Source: Actinomycetota bacterium (GTDB taxonomy: Bacteria > Actinomycetota > Actinomycetes > Streptosporangiales > Streptosporangiaceae). Taken from it: a stretch of DNA of 19,355 bases. Position numbers and translations under genes: made by a program. The DNA lies in contig PMST01000435.1 in assembly GCA_003168295.1 (NCBI GenBank), forward strand, positions 1-19,355, read 5' to 3'. The notes beneath the pieces were generated by a model. It made no database searches. It was not told where the DNA came from and saw only the letters and a program-made list of their open reading frames with translations. Positions 1 through 7,099 of the stretch are shown here, piece after piece; position 1 is the stretch's first letter; each line of letters begins with the position of its first letter.

Positions 1-301
1 GAGGCCGTACTGCCTTCCGGCAGCCTGCCGGGTGGCCCTATGGCTGGCGGGAGTGGTCCGGGGAGGATATGCACGCTGGTCCGGCGTGGAGGCCGGCTGG
101 TGCTGTCCGGGTGGCACATCGGCGCGGCCATAGTAGGGGTCGCGGGGCTGCTGGTAGCCCGGCTGCTGGGCCTGCGGTGGTGGTGCGTACGGTGCCTGAT
201 TCTGATACGGCGGCGAGGCTCTGATACGACGGCTGGGACTGGTCCGGCGTGAACGGCGCCCGGGTCTGATAAGGGTCGTCTGGCGGCTGCTGGTAGCTCA
301 T
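1..301 (-). pseudogene. N-terminal part of a Pro/Gln/Tyr-rich protein, apparently frameshifted and cut by the window edge
   Basis: A minus-strand ATG at 301 is preceded by a good ribosome binding site (GGGGAGG, 7 bases upstream). The first codons give MSYQQPPDDPYQTRAPF and continue to a PSYQ motif near base 223. The starting frame then loses this composition, but the frame one base over immediately resumes it (PPYQNQAPYAPPP, then QQPGYQQPRDPYYG) and stays open to base 1. One extra base around 213-226 would explain this, either a real frameshift or a sequence error. Low-complexity P/Q/Y-rich N-termini of this kind are common on actinobacterial membrane proteins, but the body of the protein lies outside the window, so no function is assigned. 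It is probably unrelated to the catabolic cluster. Confidence 0.5.
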
Positions 302-329
302 GATGTTCCCTCCCCGCGCGGAGTGGCCG

Positions 330-353
330 CGCGTCCCTTTCACAAGGGACGCG
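330..353. other. Perfect inverted repeat upstream of the Pro/Gln/Tyr-rich gene
   Basis: A 10-bp perfect stem (CGCGTCCCTT / AAGGGACGCG) closes a TCAC loop. It sits about 30 bases upstream of the minus-strand start at 301 and beyond the 3' end of the leftward TetR gene. It has no T-rich tail on either strand. It could be a U-less terminator for the TetR transcript, or an operator or leader hairpin for the gene at 301. Confidence 0.45.
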
Positions 354-376
354 GTGGTACCTGACATGGTGCACAG

Positions 377-398
377 AGCAGGGAGTCAGTGCCCTGCT
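377..398. terminator. Possible terminator hairpin downstream of the TetR gene
   Basis: AGCAGGG and CCCTGCT form a perfect 7-bp stem around an 8-base loop, about 180 bases past the TetR stop codon in the leftward direction. There is no U tract, so the call rests on position and symmetry only. The rest of 302-575 shows no convincing gene. Confidence 0.3.
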
Positions 399-575
399 GA
401 CCCGGGGGAGATGGCAATCGTCAGGCCGTCGAACTCCGGTGCGTCGCGGCTTGGATCACTGGGCCGCTTGGCGGCTCGCCCGGCCGAAGGCTGTCTTGTC
501 ATCGCTGGCTGGCCTTTGGCTGCTAGCGGACACTGGGCTGCGAGGCTGACGAACGCGTGCACAAATGACCCGGTG

Positions 576-1214
576 CTACGGAACCCGGATCGCGAGGCCG
601 CTGATAACAAGGCGCGCCAGCTGGTTGGCGATCTCCTGGGGCCGGTATTCGCCGTCCACCCGATACCACGCTGACATCGAATTGAGGAGGCCGAGGATGC
701 TAATGGCAGCCAGACGCAGGTCGATTGTCGGATCGATCGTGCCTTCGTTCACTCCCTGCTGGAGAACTTCGACTACCGCATCCCTGTACTGGCGCGCGCC
801 CGCATTGATGGACTCTTTCCGTTCCTCGGACAGATGGTGCGTCTCGCGGATATAGACGATGGACTCGGTGTAGGTGGCGGTGAACAACTCGATGTGAGCG
901 CGGATGAGTAGAGTTAGCCGGACCAGCGCGGACTTCCCGAGATCGCGGCGGATATCGGCAGACGCGGCCACGACCAATTCGTTCTGGGCGTTCGCGATGT
1001 CAAAGAGCAGGTCTTCTTTCGACGAGATGTAGTGATACAGGCTGCCCTTGAGCAAACCGACCGCGTCGCCGATGTCCTGGGTGGATGCTGCCTGGTAGCC
1101 CTTCTCGTAGAAGATCAGTGCAGCAGCGTGGAGAATCTCTGCCTGGCGGCGTGGCGTTTTGCGTCGGCGCGTGCTTGCCGGCGTGTCCTCCTTGGCAGAT
1201 GGCTGTGCGCTCAT
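576..1214 (-). CDS. TetR-family transcriptional repressor, probable regulator of this cluster
   Basis: The 212-residue product has the TetR length and layout. A basic N-terminal arm (RRRKTPRR, residues 16-23) is followed by a helix-turn-helix at about 44-68 (STQDIGDAVG, then GSLYHYISSKEDLL, the usual TetR recognition-helix pattern). The remaining all-helical part should bind the ligand and form the dimer. The HTH resembles the KstR2/FadR-like TetR proteins that sense acyl-CoAs, so an acyl-CoA intermediate of this pathway is a reasonable inferred effector. The start is the ATG at 1214, only 11 bases from an 18-bp palindrome, which suggests self-repression. The gene follows the LLM oxidoreductase gene in the same direction with a 60-base gap. 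Similar palindromes precede the other operons of the window. Confidence 0.9.
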   Translation of the reverse strand: MSAQPSAKEDTPASTRRRKTPRRQAEILHAAALIFYEKGYQAASTQDIGDAVGLLKGSLYHYISSKEDLLFDIANAQNELVVAASADIRRDLGKSALVRLTLLIRAHIELFTATYTESIVYIRETHHLSEERKESINAGARQYRDAVVEVLQQGVNEGTIDPTIDLRLAAISILGLLNSMSAWYRVDGEYRPQEIANQLARLVISGLAIRVP

Positions 1215-1225
1215 TGGCTCAGCTT

Positions 1226-1243
1226 ACCAAACGTTGGTTCGGT
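1226..1243. promoter_or_regulatory. Operator site 1, upstream of the TetR gene
   Basis: ACCAAACGTTGGTTCGGT has half sites ACCAAACG and (reverse) ACCGAACC around TT. The symmetry extends one TA/TT step outward on each side, to 1224-1245. It is 11 bases upstream of the TetR ATG and matches 14 of 16 positions of the consensus shared by the five sites. This is the classical position for autorepression. A weak minus-strand -10 (TATTAC) abuts it. Confidence 0.65.
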
Positions 1244-1274
1244 AATAGCCGCCCGAGGGATTCCGTCCGGCACG

Positions 1275-2117
1275 TCAGCCTGGCGAGAGCCCGAGTCGCG
1301 CGGCGTACTTGCGGAGCCGGGGAAGCACCTCGACGGCATCGGCCGACGGAACGCCGAGGACGCAGCGTTCGACCCCGAGACGGGCGTACTCTGCGAGCAG
1401 CTCGGGCTGTGCGGGCGGGGAGAACACCGTGACGGGAACGCGGTCCCGGCCCGCGGCGGCCGCGAGATCGTCGAGTGTCCGCCGCTGTTCGGCGATCGTC
1501 GCGGGATCGGTCGCGATCGGCATCCAGGCATCAGCCAGTTCGGCGACGCGCTCGAGTGCGGGGCGGCTGGCGCCACCAAGCAGCAGCGGCGGGCGCGGTC
1601 GCTGCAGCGGCTTGGGCCAGGACCAGATCTTGTCGAAACTGACATGGCTGCCGTGATACTCGGCGAGGTCTTGGGTCCAGATTGCGGTCATGGCAAGCAC
1701 CCGCTCACGCAGAACGGCCCAGCGCTGGTCCGGGGGAGTCCCGTGATTGGCCATCTCCTCCCGGTTCCAGCCTGCCCCCACGCCGAACAGGAACCGGCCG
1801 CCCGACACATGGTCCAGCGTCGCGACCTGCTTGGCCAGCGTGATGGGATCATGCTGTGTCACCAGGCAGACGCCTGTCCCGATCCTGATCGTCGTCGTCT
1901 GCATTGCTGCGGCTGCCAGCGCTACGAAGGGGTCGAACACGCGTCGGTAGGCGTCCGGCAGCTCACCCCCCTGCGGGAACGGAGTCTGGCGAGCGGCCGG
2001 AATGTGGGTGTGCTCAGGAACGAAGACGGACTCAAACCCGAGTTCCTCCGCGGCCCGGGCGAAGTCCCAGAGAGGAATCGAACGTTCGGTAGGCATTATG
2101 GTCACGCCGATGCGCAT
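1275..2117 (-). CDS. LLM-class (luciferase-like) F420- or flavin-dependent oxidoreductase
   Basis: The 280-residue product has the full length of single-domain luciferase-like monooxygenases. Family features are the N-terminal MRIGVTIMP strand, AEELGFESVFVPEH (about 23-36), the GTGVCL strand, the QHDPITLAKQVATLD segment, and SGGRFLFGVGAGWNREE. The last is the most typical signature of the actinobacterial F420-type group. Such proteins use F420H2 or FMNH2 to reduce or oxygenate small molecules; the substrate here is unknown. The ATG at 2117 has a GAGGAC ribosome binding site about 7 bases upstream. The gene is transcribed leftward ahead of the TetR gene and probably starts from the promoter at 2304-2333, giving a leader of about 180 bases. 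It could carry out a redox or ring-opening oxygenation step in the pathway, but that is inference. Confidence 0.85.
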   Translation of the reverse strand: MRIGVTIMPTERSIPLWDFARAAEELGFESVFVPEHTHIPAARQTPFPQGGELPDAYRRVFDPFVALAAAAMQTTTIRIGTGVCLVTQHDPITLAKQVATLDHVSGGRFLFGVGAGWNREEMANHGTPPDQRWAVLRERVLAMTAIWTQDLAEYHGSHVSFDKIWSWPKPLQRPRPPLLLGGASRPALERVAELADAWMPIATDPATIAEQRRTLDDLAAAAGRDRVPVTVFSPPAQPELLAEYARLGVERCVLGVPSADAVEVLPRLRKYAARLGLSPG

Positions 2118-2160
2118 GAGTGTCCTCGCCCGTTCCGGCCGTTGCCTCGCGGCATGCTGC

Positions 2161-2199
2161 GGCGGTGACGCGCGTCTAGAAGCGCCTAGTCACGCCGCC
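2161..2199 (-). other. Imperfect hairpin in the leader of the LLM gene
   Basis: GGCGGTGAC at 2161-2169 can pair with GTCACGCCGCC at 2189-2199 with a small bulge. It lies 45-80 bases upstream of the LLM start codon, inside the predicted leader RNA. An attenuator or a chance GC-rich fold are both possible. Confidence 0.35.
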
Positions 2200-2270
2200 G
2201 GACCTGTCCGCGCCGACGGTCCCGCGCTCCCGCTGCATCGGCCGTGCCGACCGGGTCGTCGGTGCCGACG

Positions 2271-2289
2271 GCGTGCCGCAGTGGCACGC
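2271..2289 (-). other. Hairpin near the 5' end of the LLM leader
   Basis: GCGTGCC and GGCACGC form a perfect 7-bp stem with a 5-base loop. It begins within about 10 bases of the predicted leftward transcription start (about 2297). A 5' hairpin here could stabilise the leader RNA. Confidence 0.35.
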
Positions 2290-2303
2290 TCGTGCCCTGT
2301 TCC

Positions 2304-2333
2304 AGTATGCGGCAAGTGCGGCGAGTGAGTCAA
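2304..2333 (-). promoter_or_regulatory. Predicted leftward promoter for the LLM-tetR unit
   Basis: On the minus strand TTGACT (2333-2328) and CATACT (2309-2304) are separated by 18 bases. The -35 element lies partly inside operator site 2. The same overlap of TTGAC with the palindrome occurs at the transporter promoter. Confidence 0.45.
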
Positions 2334-2346
2334 ACGGACGTATGGT
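2329..2346. promoter_or_regulatory. Operator site 2
   Basis: GTCAAACGGACGTATGGT matches 13 of 16 positions of the shared palindrome. Its reverse complement differs from site 5 (15356-15373) at one base in 18. It overlaps the -35 element of the leftward promoter and sits upstream of both the LLM and the acyl-CoA dehydrogenase genes. Confidence 0.6.
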
Positions 2347-2469
2347 CAATCAACTCATCAGGTCGGCACTTGGATCCCTCGGGGTGATGCGCTGCTCCAT
2401 GGATCGGGAGAGTCGCAGGCCGGAAGACTGAGAGCGTGCAAGCAGTGACATCGGCTGCGACCGGTCCGG

Positions 2470-2499
2470 TTGACAGTCGCGGCGATCAGTGGTCACAAT
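2470..2499 (+). promoter_or_regulatory. Predicted promoter of the acyl-CoA dehydrogenase operon
   Basis: A perfect TTGACA (2470-2475) is followed after 18 bases by CACAAT (2494-2499). The expected transcription start near 2506 falls inside operator site 3, and the leader to the GTG at 2556 would be about 50 bases. Confidence 0.55.
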
Positions 2500-2501
2500 C
2501 A

Positions 2502-2519
2502 GCCAAACGGTGGTTAGAT
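2502..2519. promoter_or_regulatory. Operator site 3, over the transcription start of the acyl-CoA dehydrogenase operon
   Basis: GCCAAACGGTGGTTAGAT is the weakest of the five palindromes (12 of 16 consensus positions), but its left half is nearly perfect and its core closely matches site 1. Its placement across the predicted start site suits a repressor. Confidence 0.45.
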
Positions 2520-2555
2520 TACGGACCGGCCGGACGGAACGCCAGGGAGGCGAAC

Positions 2556-3716
2556 GTGGAATTCGAGCTCACGCCGGAACAGAAGCTGTTCCGTGACTCG
2601 GTGCGGGCCTGGGTGAACAAGGAGGTACCGAAGGATCTCGCCCGTGAGCTGGAAGCCCGTGAGGAGCGCTGGCCGTTTGAGATCTGGGACAAGATGACTG
2701 CCGCCGGCTATCACGCCATAGGGCTTCCGGAGGAGTACGGCGGCCAGGGCGGAGACGTCTTCATCCAGGCGATCTTCATCAGGGAGCTATCCCGCACCCT
2801 GGGCGGCCTCACCTGGCTCTGGGGGGTGAGCAGCTTCTGCGCTCGGTCTATCTACCTTTATGCGCAGGAGGAGACGAAGCAGGACCTGCTGCCGAGGCTG
2901 GCGCGCGGCGAGATCCGCATTGCGATCTCGGTCACGGAGCCCGGCGGCGGCACTGACCTCCTCGGCGCCATGAAGACGCGCGCCACGAAGGTACCCGGTG
3001 GGTGGTCGATCAAGGGGCAGAAGATCTGGTCGACTTCGGCGCACGTTTCGCAGTACCTGCTGCTGCTCGCCCGCACGAAGAAACAGGAAGAGAAGGCCAG
3101 CCGCGGCCTCACGATCTTTCTCGTGCCCAATCCGTCCGATGGCCTGTCGACTAGGGAGATTCCCAAGCTTGGCATGCGGTCCCTCGGATCGTGCGAAGTA
3201 TTCCTCGACGATGTGTTCGTCCCCGATCAGAATGTTGTCGGAGAAGTCGACGCGGGCTGGTATCACATGCTGGCGTCACTGAATAACGAGCGCATCCTCG
3301 TGGCAGCGATGTGCACCGGCATCATGGACGGGGTCCTCGAGGACGGCCTCAAGTACGTCATGGAACGCGAGGCGTTCGGCAAGCCAATCGGGCAGTTCCA
3401 GGTGCTTCAGCACTTCATCGCGGACATCGCGATGTGGCGTCAGCAGGCCGAGCTCATGATGTATTACGCAGCCTGGCGTCAGCAAAACGACCTTCCGTGC
3501 GGCATCGAGGCGACGATGGCGAAGGTTGTCGCGTCAGAGAATGCCATTCGCTCCGCGGACCACGGCATAACCCTGCTCGGCGGCATGGGTTATGCGATGG
3601 AGACGGATATGCAGCGTTACTGGCGCGACGCACGCGGGTACGGGTTCGGTCCCATCACGAACCAGATGGCCCGCAACATCATCGCAGAGTCGCTTGGGCT
3701 GCCGCGTTCTTTCTGA
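2556..3716 (+). CDS. Acyl-CoA dehydrogenase
   Basis: FAD enzyme that should introduce an alpha-beta double bond into an acyl-CoA. The GTG at 2556 is chosen because GGGAGG lies 5 bases upstream and the protein then begins MEFELTPEQKLFRDSVR, the usual family start, giving 386 residues; upstream in-frame codons overlap the promoter. Seen in the sequence: the N-terminal helical domain with GLPEEYGGQGGD (56-67), the flavin-contact motif SVTEPGGGTD (125-134), the middle beta domain, the helix with NNER (243-246), REAFGKPIGQFQ (271-282) and LLGGMGYAMETDMQRYWRDAR. The C-terminal glutamate of MCAD-type enzymes (the YEGT motif) is replaced by GFGP, so Glu245 in NNER, at the isovaleryl-CoA-dehydrogenase position, is the likely base. 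It is the first gene of the rightward operon, 130 bases before the crotonase. The substrate is unknown, possibly branched or cyclic. Confidence 0.93.
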   Translation: MEFELTPEQKLFRDSVRAWVNKEVPKDLARELEAREERWPFEIWDKMTAAGYHAIGLPEEYGGQGGDVFIQAIFIRELSRTLGGLTWLWGVSSFCARSIYLYAQEETKQDLLPRLARGEIRIAISVTEPGGGTDLLGAMKTRATKVPGGWSIKGQKIWSTSAHVSQYLLLLARTKKQEEKASRGLTIFLVPNPSDGLSTREIPKLGMRSLGSCEVFLDDVFVPDQNVVGEVDAGWYHMLASLNNERILVAAMCTGIMDGVLEDGLKYVMEREAFGKPIGQFQVLQHFIADIAMWRQQAELMMYYAAWRQQNDLPCGIEATMAKVVASENAIRSADHGITLLGGMGYAMETDMQRYWRDARGYGFGPITNQMARNIIAESLGLPRSF

Positions 3717-3846
3717 CCGCAGTGGCCTAAGGAAATGTGATACTGTCGGGCCAGCATAGGAGGACATATTACGCTGAGGGAATCGGCGATATCCTGATAG
3801 GCACACAGTAATGCTGACAGAGTCTTCGCCGGCGAGGAGGAGCCAG

Positions 3847-4656
3847 GTGCCAAGCGAGGAGCACGAATACGCTGACGTTAAAACCTATCCGACGCTGCTC
3901 ATTACCGGCTCGGGTCCGGTGCGCCACATGGTCTTCAATCGCCCGGAGATTCATAATGCGTTCAGCATGCAGTCGTGCCGGGACGTGGAGGATGCCTGCC
4001 TTGACCTCGACCGGGATCCGGACGTGCGCGTCGTGATTGTCCGCGGTGCAGGAAAGAGCCTGAGCGCTGGCGGAGAGCTCAAAGAATTCGGCCTGTCCAC
4101 GAAGCAATTCATGCAGTGGGCCCGCGACGGCGTGCGAATGATGGATCGTTTGACCAATATGTCGGCCATCACGATATGCTGCTGCCATGGCCACATGATC
4201 GGCTCGGGCGCTATTCTGCCCACCGCGTGCGACTTCCGCATCGGGTCTCCATCGATCCGGATGAAAATCAACGAAGTCGCGATTGGATTCAACCTGACCT
4301 GGAATGCCCTGCCTCCGCTGATCCAGCTCGTCGGCCCGGCTAAGGCAAAGGAAATGCTGCTGTTTGCCAGGACGTACCTGGCGAGCGACCTGCTGACCAT
4401 CGGATACCTCAATGAAGTGGTAGACGATGCTGACCTCATCCCGACGGCTGAGCGTTACGCGGCAGATATCCTCCGGCAGCCGCCGGTGACGGTCGCGGTC
4501 ACGAAGGCGTCCATCAACGCCTACTCCAAAGCGCTCGATCGCTCCGTGCAGCACATGGACTTCATCGCGAGCGGCTTCATGTCCAAGAGCCCCAACACGG
4601 AGATCGCCCGCAGTAGCTACTTCAACAAGACCGATCCGGAGTACGTCGATGAGTAG
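3847..4656 (+). CDS. Enoyl-CoA hydratase/isomerase (crotonase) family protein
   Basis: Crotonase-fold enzyme acting on an acyl-CoA. The GTG at 3847 is preferred (269 residues) because GAGGAGG ends 6 bases before it; an ATG at 3811 in the same frame lacks a good site and would add 12 residues. Oxyanion-hole elements are visible at SAGGELKEF (73-81) and MIGSGA (117-122). Against the rat hydratase pattern GGGCELAMMCD, this protein reads GSGAILPTACD, so the first catalytic glutamate is Ile123. The second is kept as Glu143 in INEVAIG. It may therefore be an isomerase, a hydrolase or a C-C cleaving member, not a simple hydratase, and two MaoC hydratase subunits are encoded downstream. Its 3' end overlaps the ligase gene by 8 bases. 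The 130 bases upstream hold an unused AGGAGG at 3758 with no suitable start codon. Confidence 0.88.
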   Translation: MPSEEHEYADVKTYPTLLITGSGPVRHMVFNRPEIHNAFSMQSCRDVEDACLDLDRDPDVRVVIVRGAGKSLSAGGELKEFGLSTKQFMQWARDGVRMMDRLTNMSAITICCCHGHMIGSGAILPTACDFRIGSPSIRMKINEVAIGFNLTWNALPPLIQLVGPAKAKEMLLFARTYLASDLLTIGYLNEVVDDADLIPTAERYAADILRQPPVTVAVTKASINAYSKALDRSVQHMDFIASGFMSKSPNTEIARSSYFNKTDPEYVDE

Positions 4657-6280
4657 CAGGGCTGAATCCACGGCCACGACGTTTGTCGAGCTGCTCCGCC
4701 AGACGGGTGACCGCGTACCTGACCGGGCCGCCTTCATCTGCGACGGAGAGGCGCTCACCTACCAGGAACTGTGGCGGAGGGCCGGCGCACTGGCCGACTC
4801 GTTGCGCCGACAAGGTATCTCAGCAGGAGACGTCGTCGCAGGATTCCTGCCTAACGGCACTGACTTCTGCACCACCTTCGCCGCGGCGGCCCGGCTGGGA
4901 GCGGCGTTTCTGCCGGTCAACGTCCGCCTGGGAGCCGGGGAGGTCGCCTATATCCTGAAACACTCCCGCACCAGGGCGCTTGTCAGCACGGCCCGCGTCG
5001 ACGGACCCGTCAACTACCTGGAGCGTCTGGGCCGTACCGCCTCGGTGCTGGCAACGCCACGACGGCCCGACGCCGACGGATTGCCTGACCTTCAGGTTGT
5101 TCATGTCTTCGGACGCGATGGGATCAGCCCTGCTGCCAAGGAAACGGGGCCTGGCGCCACGCGGGCGGAAGGTCTCAGGCCAGAGGCTGAAACGGCGGAG
5201 CTGGACACGTCGCTCCTGCTGTACACCTCGGGCACGACGGCACGGCCGAAGGGTTGCCCGCTGCACAACCGCGGGGTGGTGAATGCCGGAATGGCTATGG
5301 CGGCCCGGCTGGGGCTCGCAGACGGCACCGTCTTGTGGAACCCGTGCCCGATGTTCCACTGCGCGAGCATCATTCCGCTGGTCGGCTCGCTCGGCCGCGG
5401 CGGCACCTTCGTCTCGACGAGCCACTTCGAGCCGGCGTCGGCGATTGCCGCTATCGAGGCACACGGAGCGACGGTTGCCTATCCGGCCTTCGCGAATTTT
5501 GTCCAGGACATGCTCCGCGATCCGTCCTACCGGCCGGAACGACTGGCGCAGGTCGAGCGGATCCTCTGCGTCGGCCCGCCCGCGGTCGTACGGGACATCC
5601 AGGCCGCGCTTCCCGGGGCGACGCTGCTGAACTGCTATGGCATCACCGAGGCCTGCGGAACGGTGGCAGTCAGCAGCCCGGATGACCCGCTGGAGGTACG
5701 GCTGACGACAACGGGAGTGCCGAGGGAAGGCCTGACCGCTCAGATCCGGTCCGTAGACACCGGCGAGGTGCTGTCCGCCGGTCATCCCGGCCAGCTGTGG
5801 CTGAAGGGACCGGACATGGTGACTCGCTACCTCGGGGACGAGTTGCATCCGGACGTGTTCGACGAGCATGGCTGGTTCTTTACCGGTGATCTCGCGGCAC
5901 TCGACGACGGCGGCCGTATTGCCTATCTCGGCCGGATCAAGGACATGCTCAAGGTGGGCGGAGAGAACGTGGGAGCCCTAGAGATCGAATCGGTCCTCGT
6001 GTCCTATCCAGGCGTGCTCGCGGCGTCGGTGATCGGAGTTCCCGATGCGAAGTACGGCGAGGTACCGGTCGGTTTCGTAGAGACTGACGGGTCTTTCGAC
6101 GGGACCGCCAGCGACCTGGTGGAGTTCGCGAGCCGTGAGCTTGCCCGGTTCAAGGTGCCGCGCGACATCGTGTTCGTGACCGAGTGGCCGATGTCGGCCA
6201 CCAAGATCCAGAAGTTCCGGTTGCGTGAGTCCTACCTGGATGCCCGTGGCGGCGCGGCCTCCGACAGGACGAGCTCATGA
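4649..6280 (+). CDS. AMP-forming acyl-CoA synthetase (FadD-like ligase)
   Basis: ANL-superfamily ligase that activates a carboxylic acid with ATP and CoA through an acyl-adenylate. The 543-residue product is full length. Motifs in order: the phosphate-binding loop YTSGTTARPKG (192-202), PMFHCAS (about 234-240), YGITEACG (330-337), WFFTGD (409-414), the hinge region GRIKDMLKVGGENV (428-441), and a C-terminal SATKIQKFRLRE. In that last segment Lys519 should be the adenylation lysine; the glycine of the common TGK form is absent, a variant I recall from actinobacterial FadD proteins. The ATG overlaps the crotonase stop by 8 bases, and the stop overlaps the SDR start (ATGA), so translation is probably coupled. 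The substrate acid is not evident. It could activate the primary acid or a later fragment. Confidence 0.93.
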   Translation: MSSRAESTATTFVELLRQTGDRVPDRAAFICDGEALTYQELWRRAGALADSLRRQGISAGDVVAGFLPNGTDFCTTFAAAARLGAAFLPVNVRLGAGEVAYILKHSRTRALVSTARVDGPVNYLERLGRTASVLATPRRPDADGLPDLQVVHVFGRDGISPAAKETGPGATRAEGLRPEAETAELDTSLLLYTSGTTARPKGCPLHNRGVVNAGMAMAARLGLADGTVLWNPCPMFHCASIIPLVGSLGRGGTFVSTSHFEPASAIAAIEAHGATVAYPAFANFVQDMLRDPSYRPERLAQVERILCVGPPAVVRDIQAALPGATLLNCYGITEACGTVAVSSPDDPLEVRLTTTGVPREGLTAQIRSVDTGEVLSAGHPGQLWLKGPDMVTRYLGDELHPDVFDEHGWFFTGDLAALDDGGRIAYLGRIKDMLKVGGENVGALEIESVLVSYPGVLAASVIGVPDAKYGEVPVGFVETDGSFDGTASDLVEFASRELARFKVPRDIVFVTEWPMSATKIQKFRLRESYLDARGGAASDRTSS

Positions 6281-7056
6281 CCGGGGCCGATGACGATCCA
6301 TTCGCTCGCTTCTCCATGCAGGACCGGGTCGTCGTCGTCACGGGCGCCTCGAGCGGGCTAGGCGAGCAGTTCGCCCGCGTTCTGCACGCGGCGGGGGCGA
6401 CAGTGGTCCTCGTGGCGCGCAGGAGAGAACGGCTGGAGCAGCTCAGCGCCGCTTTGCCGCGGTCCCTGGTGGTCGCCGCTAACGTGGGCGTACGGACCGA
6501 ATGCGAGCGGGTCGTGGGCCGGGCGATCGCGGAGTTCGGCCGCATTGACGTCCTGGTGAACAATGCGGGCACCTACGCCACAGCGCCGGCAGAGCTGGAG
6601 GCCGAAGAGGAATGGCGGCGCGTGATGGCGGTGAACGTGGACGGGCCGTTCTGGCTCTCGCAGCTGGCCGGCCGCGACATGCTGACCCGCGGATACGGGG
6701 TTGTCGTCAATGTCGCATCGATCATGGGGCTGGTAGGACTGGGCAGGCCTCCGCAGACCAGTTATCGCGCCAGCAAGGGGGCGCTGATCAACCTGACGAG
6801 GGAGCTGGCCGCGCAATGGGCGCGCCGAGGCGTGCGCGTCAACGCGCTGTGCCCCGGTTTCTTCAAGACGGAGATGACCAATGACCTGCTCTTCGCCGAT
6901 CCCGAAAGCGTGACCTGGCTCGAGAAGAGGACACCCATGCAGCGTGGCGGCGAAGTAGACGAACTCAACGGCGCCGTCCTGTTCCTGGCCAGTGAGGCGA
7001 GCAGCTTCATGACGGGCTCAGTACTGGTCGTCGACGGTGGATGGACGGCGATCTAG
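6277..7056 (+). CDS. Short-chain dehydrogenase/reductase (SDR)
   Basis: Classical 259-residue SDR. The cofactor motif TGASSGLG is at 22-29, NNAG at 95-98, the catalytic Asn120, Ser148 and the YRASK motif (Tyr163, Lys167) are all present, and the C-terminal LVVDGGWTAI is typical. ARRR after the second strand (47-50) would be compatible with NADP(H) binding, but this is not decisive. In this operon it most plausibly oxidises a 3-hydroxyacyl-CoA or a ring alcohol to the ketone. The ATG at 6277 overlaps the ligase stop by 4 bases. A 43-base gap with its own ribosome binding site leads to the CoA-transferase. Confidence 0.93.
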   Translation: MTGADDDPFARFSMQDRVVVVTGASSGLGEQFARVLHAAGATVVLVARRRERLEQLSAALPRSLVVAANVGVRTECERVVGRAIAEFGRIDVLVNNAGTYATAPAELEAEEEWRRVMAVNVDGPFWLSQLAGRDMLTRGYGVVVNVASIMGLVGLGRPPQTSYRASKGALINLTRELAAQWARRGVRVNALCPGFFKTEMTNDLLFADPESVTWLEKRTPMQRGGEVDELNGAVLFLASEASSFMTGSVLVVDGGWTAI

Positions 7057-7099
7057 ATGGCATCCACTGACGCCGCCCTGACCGGGATGAGGTAGTGCC

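Larger units (their letters stand above)
2118..2555. other. Divergent control region between the LLM gene and the acyl-CoA dehydrogenase gene
   Basis: No convincing gene is present; the reading frames crossing it are compositional shadows. It holds two operator-like palindromes (2329 and 2502), a leftward promoter (2304-2333) and a rightward promoter (2470-2499). It also holds two hairpins in the predicted leftward leader: a perfect 7-bp stem GCGTGCC/GGCACGC at 2271-2289, and a longer imperfect one at 2161-2199 (GGCGGTGAC pairing with GTCACGCCGCC with a bulge). Confidence 0.6.

Noticed and set aside
386..610. Small minus-strand frame between the TetR gene and the first gene
   Set aside because: It starts inside the TetR gene in another frame and has no recognisable features.
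2080..2090. Palindrome CGAACGTTCG resembling the operator half sites
   Set aside because: It is inside the LLM coding sequence and its half sites overlap, without the 2-base spacing of the five intergenic copies.
1032..2168. Plus-strand open frame of 378 codons across the TetR and LLM genes
   Set aside because: Both genes it covers have clear family motifs on the other strand; this frame has none.
3739..3744. GATACT as a -10 element for a separate crotonase promoter
   Set aside because: No acceptable -35 hexamer at 16-19 bases upstream; the gene is more simply read from the promoter at 2470.
3758..3763. AGGAGG as a ribosome binding site for an extra small gene
   Set aside because: No ATG, GTG or TTG at the right distance; the frames behind it stop within a few codons.
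4147..4154. CGTTTGAC, identical to the right half of operator site 5
   Set aside because: No matching left half at the right spacing, and it is inside the crotonase gene.
3769..4758. Minus-strand open frame of 329 codons
   Set aside because: It lies opposite the well-supported crotonase gene and has no recognisable domain; it is a high-GC shadow.
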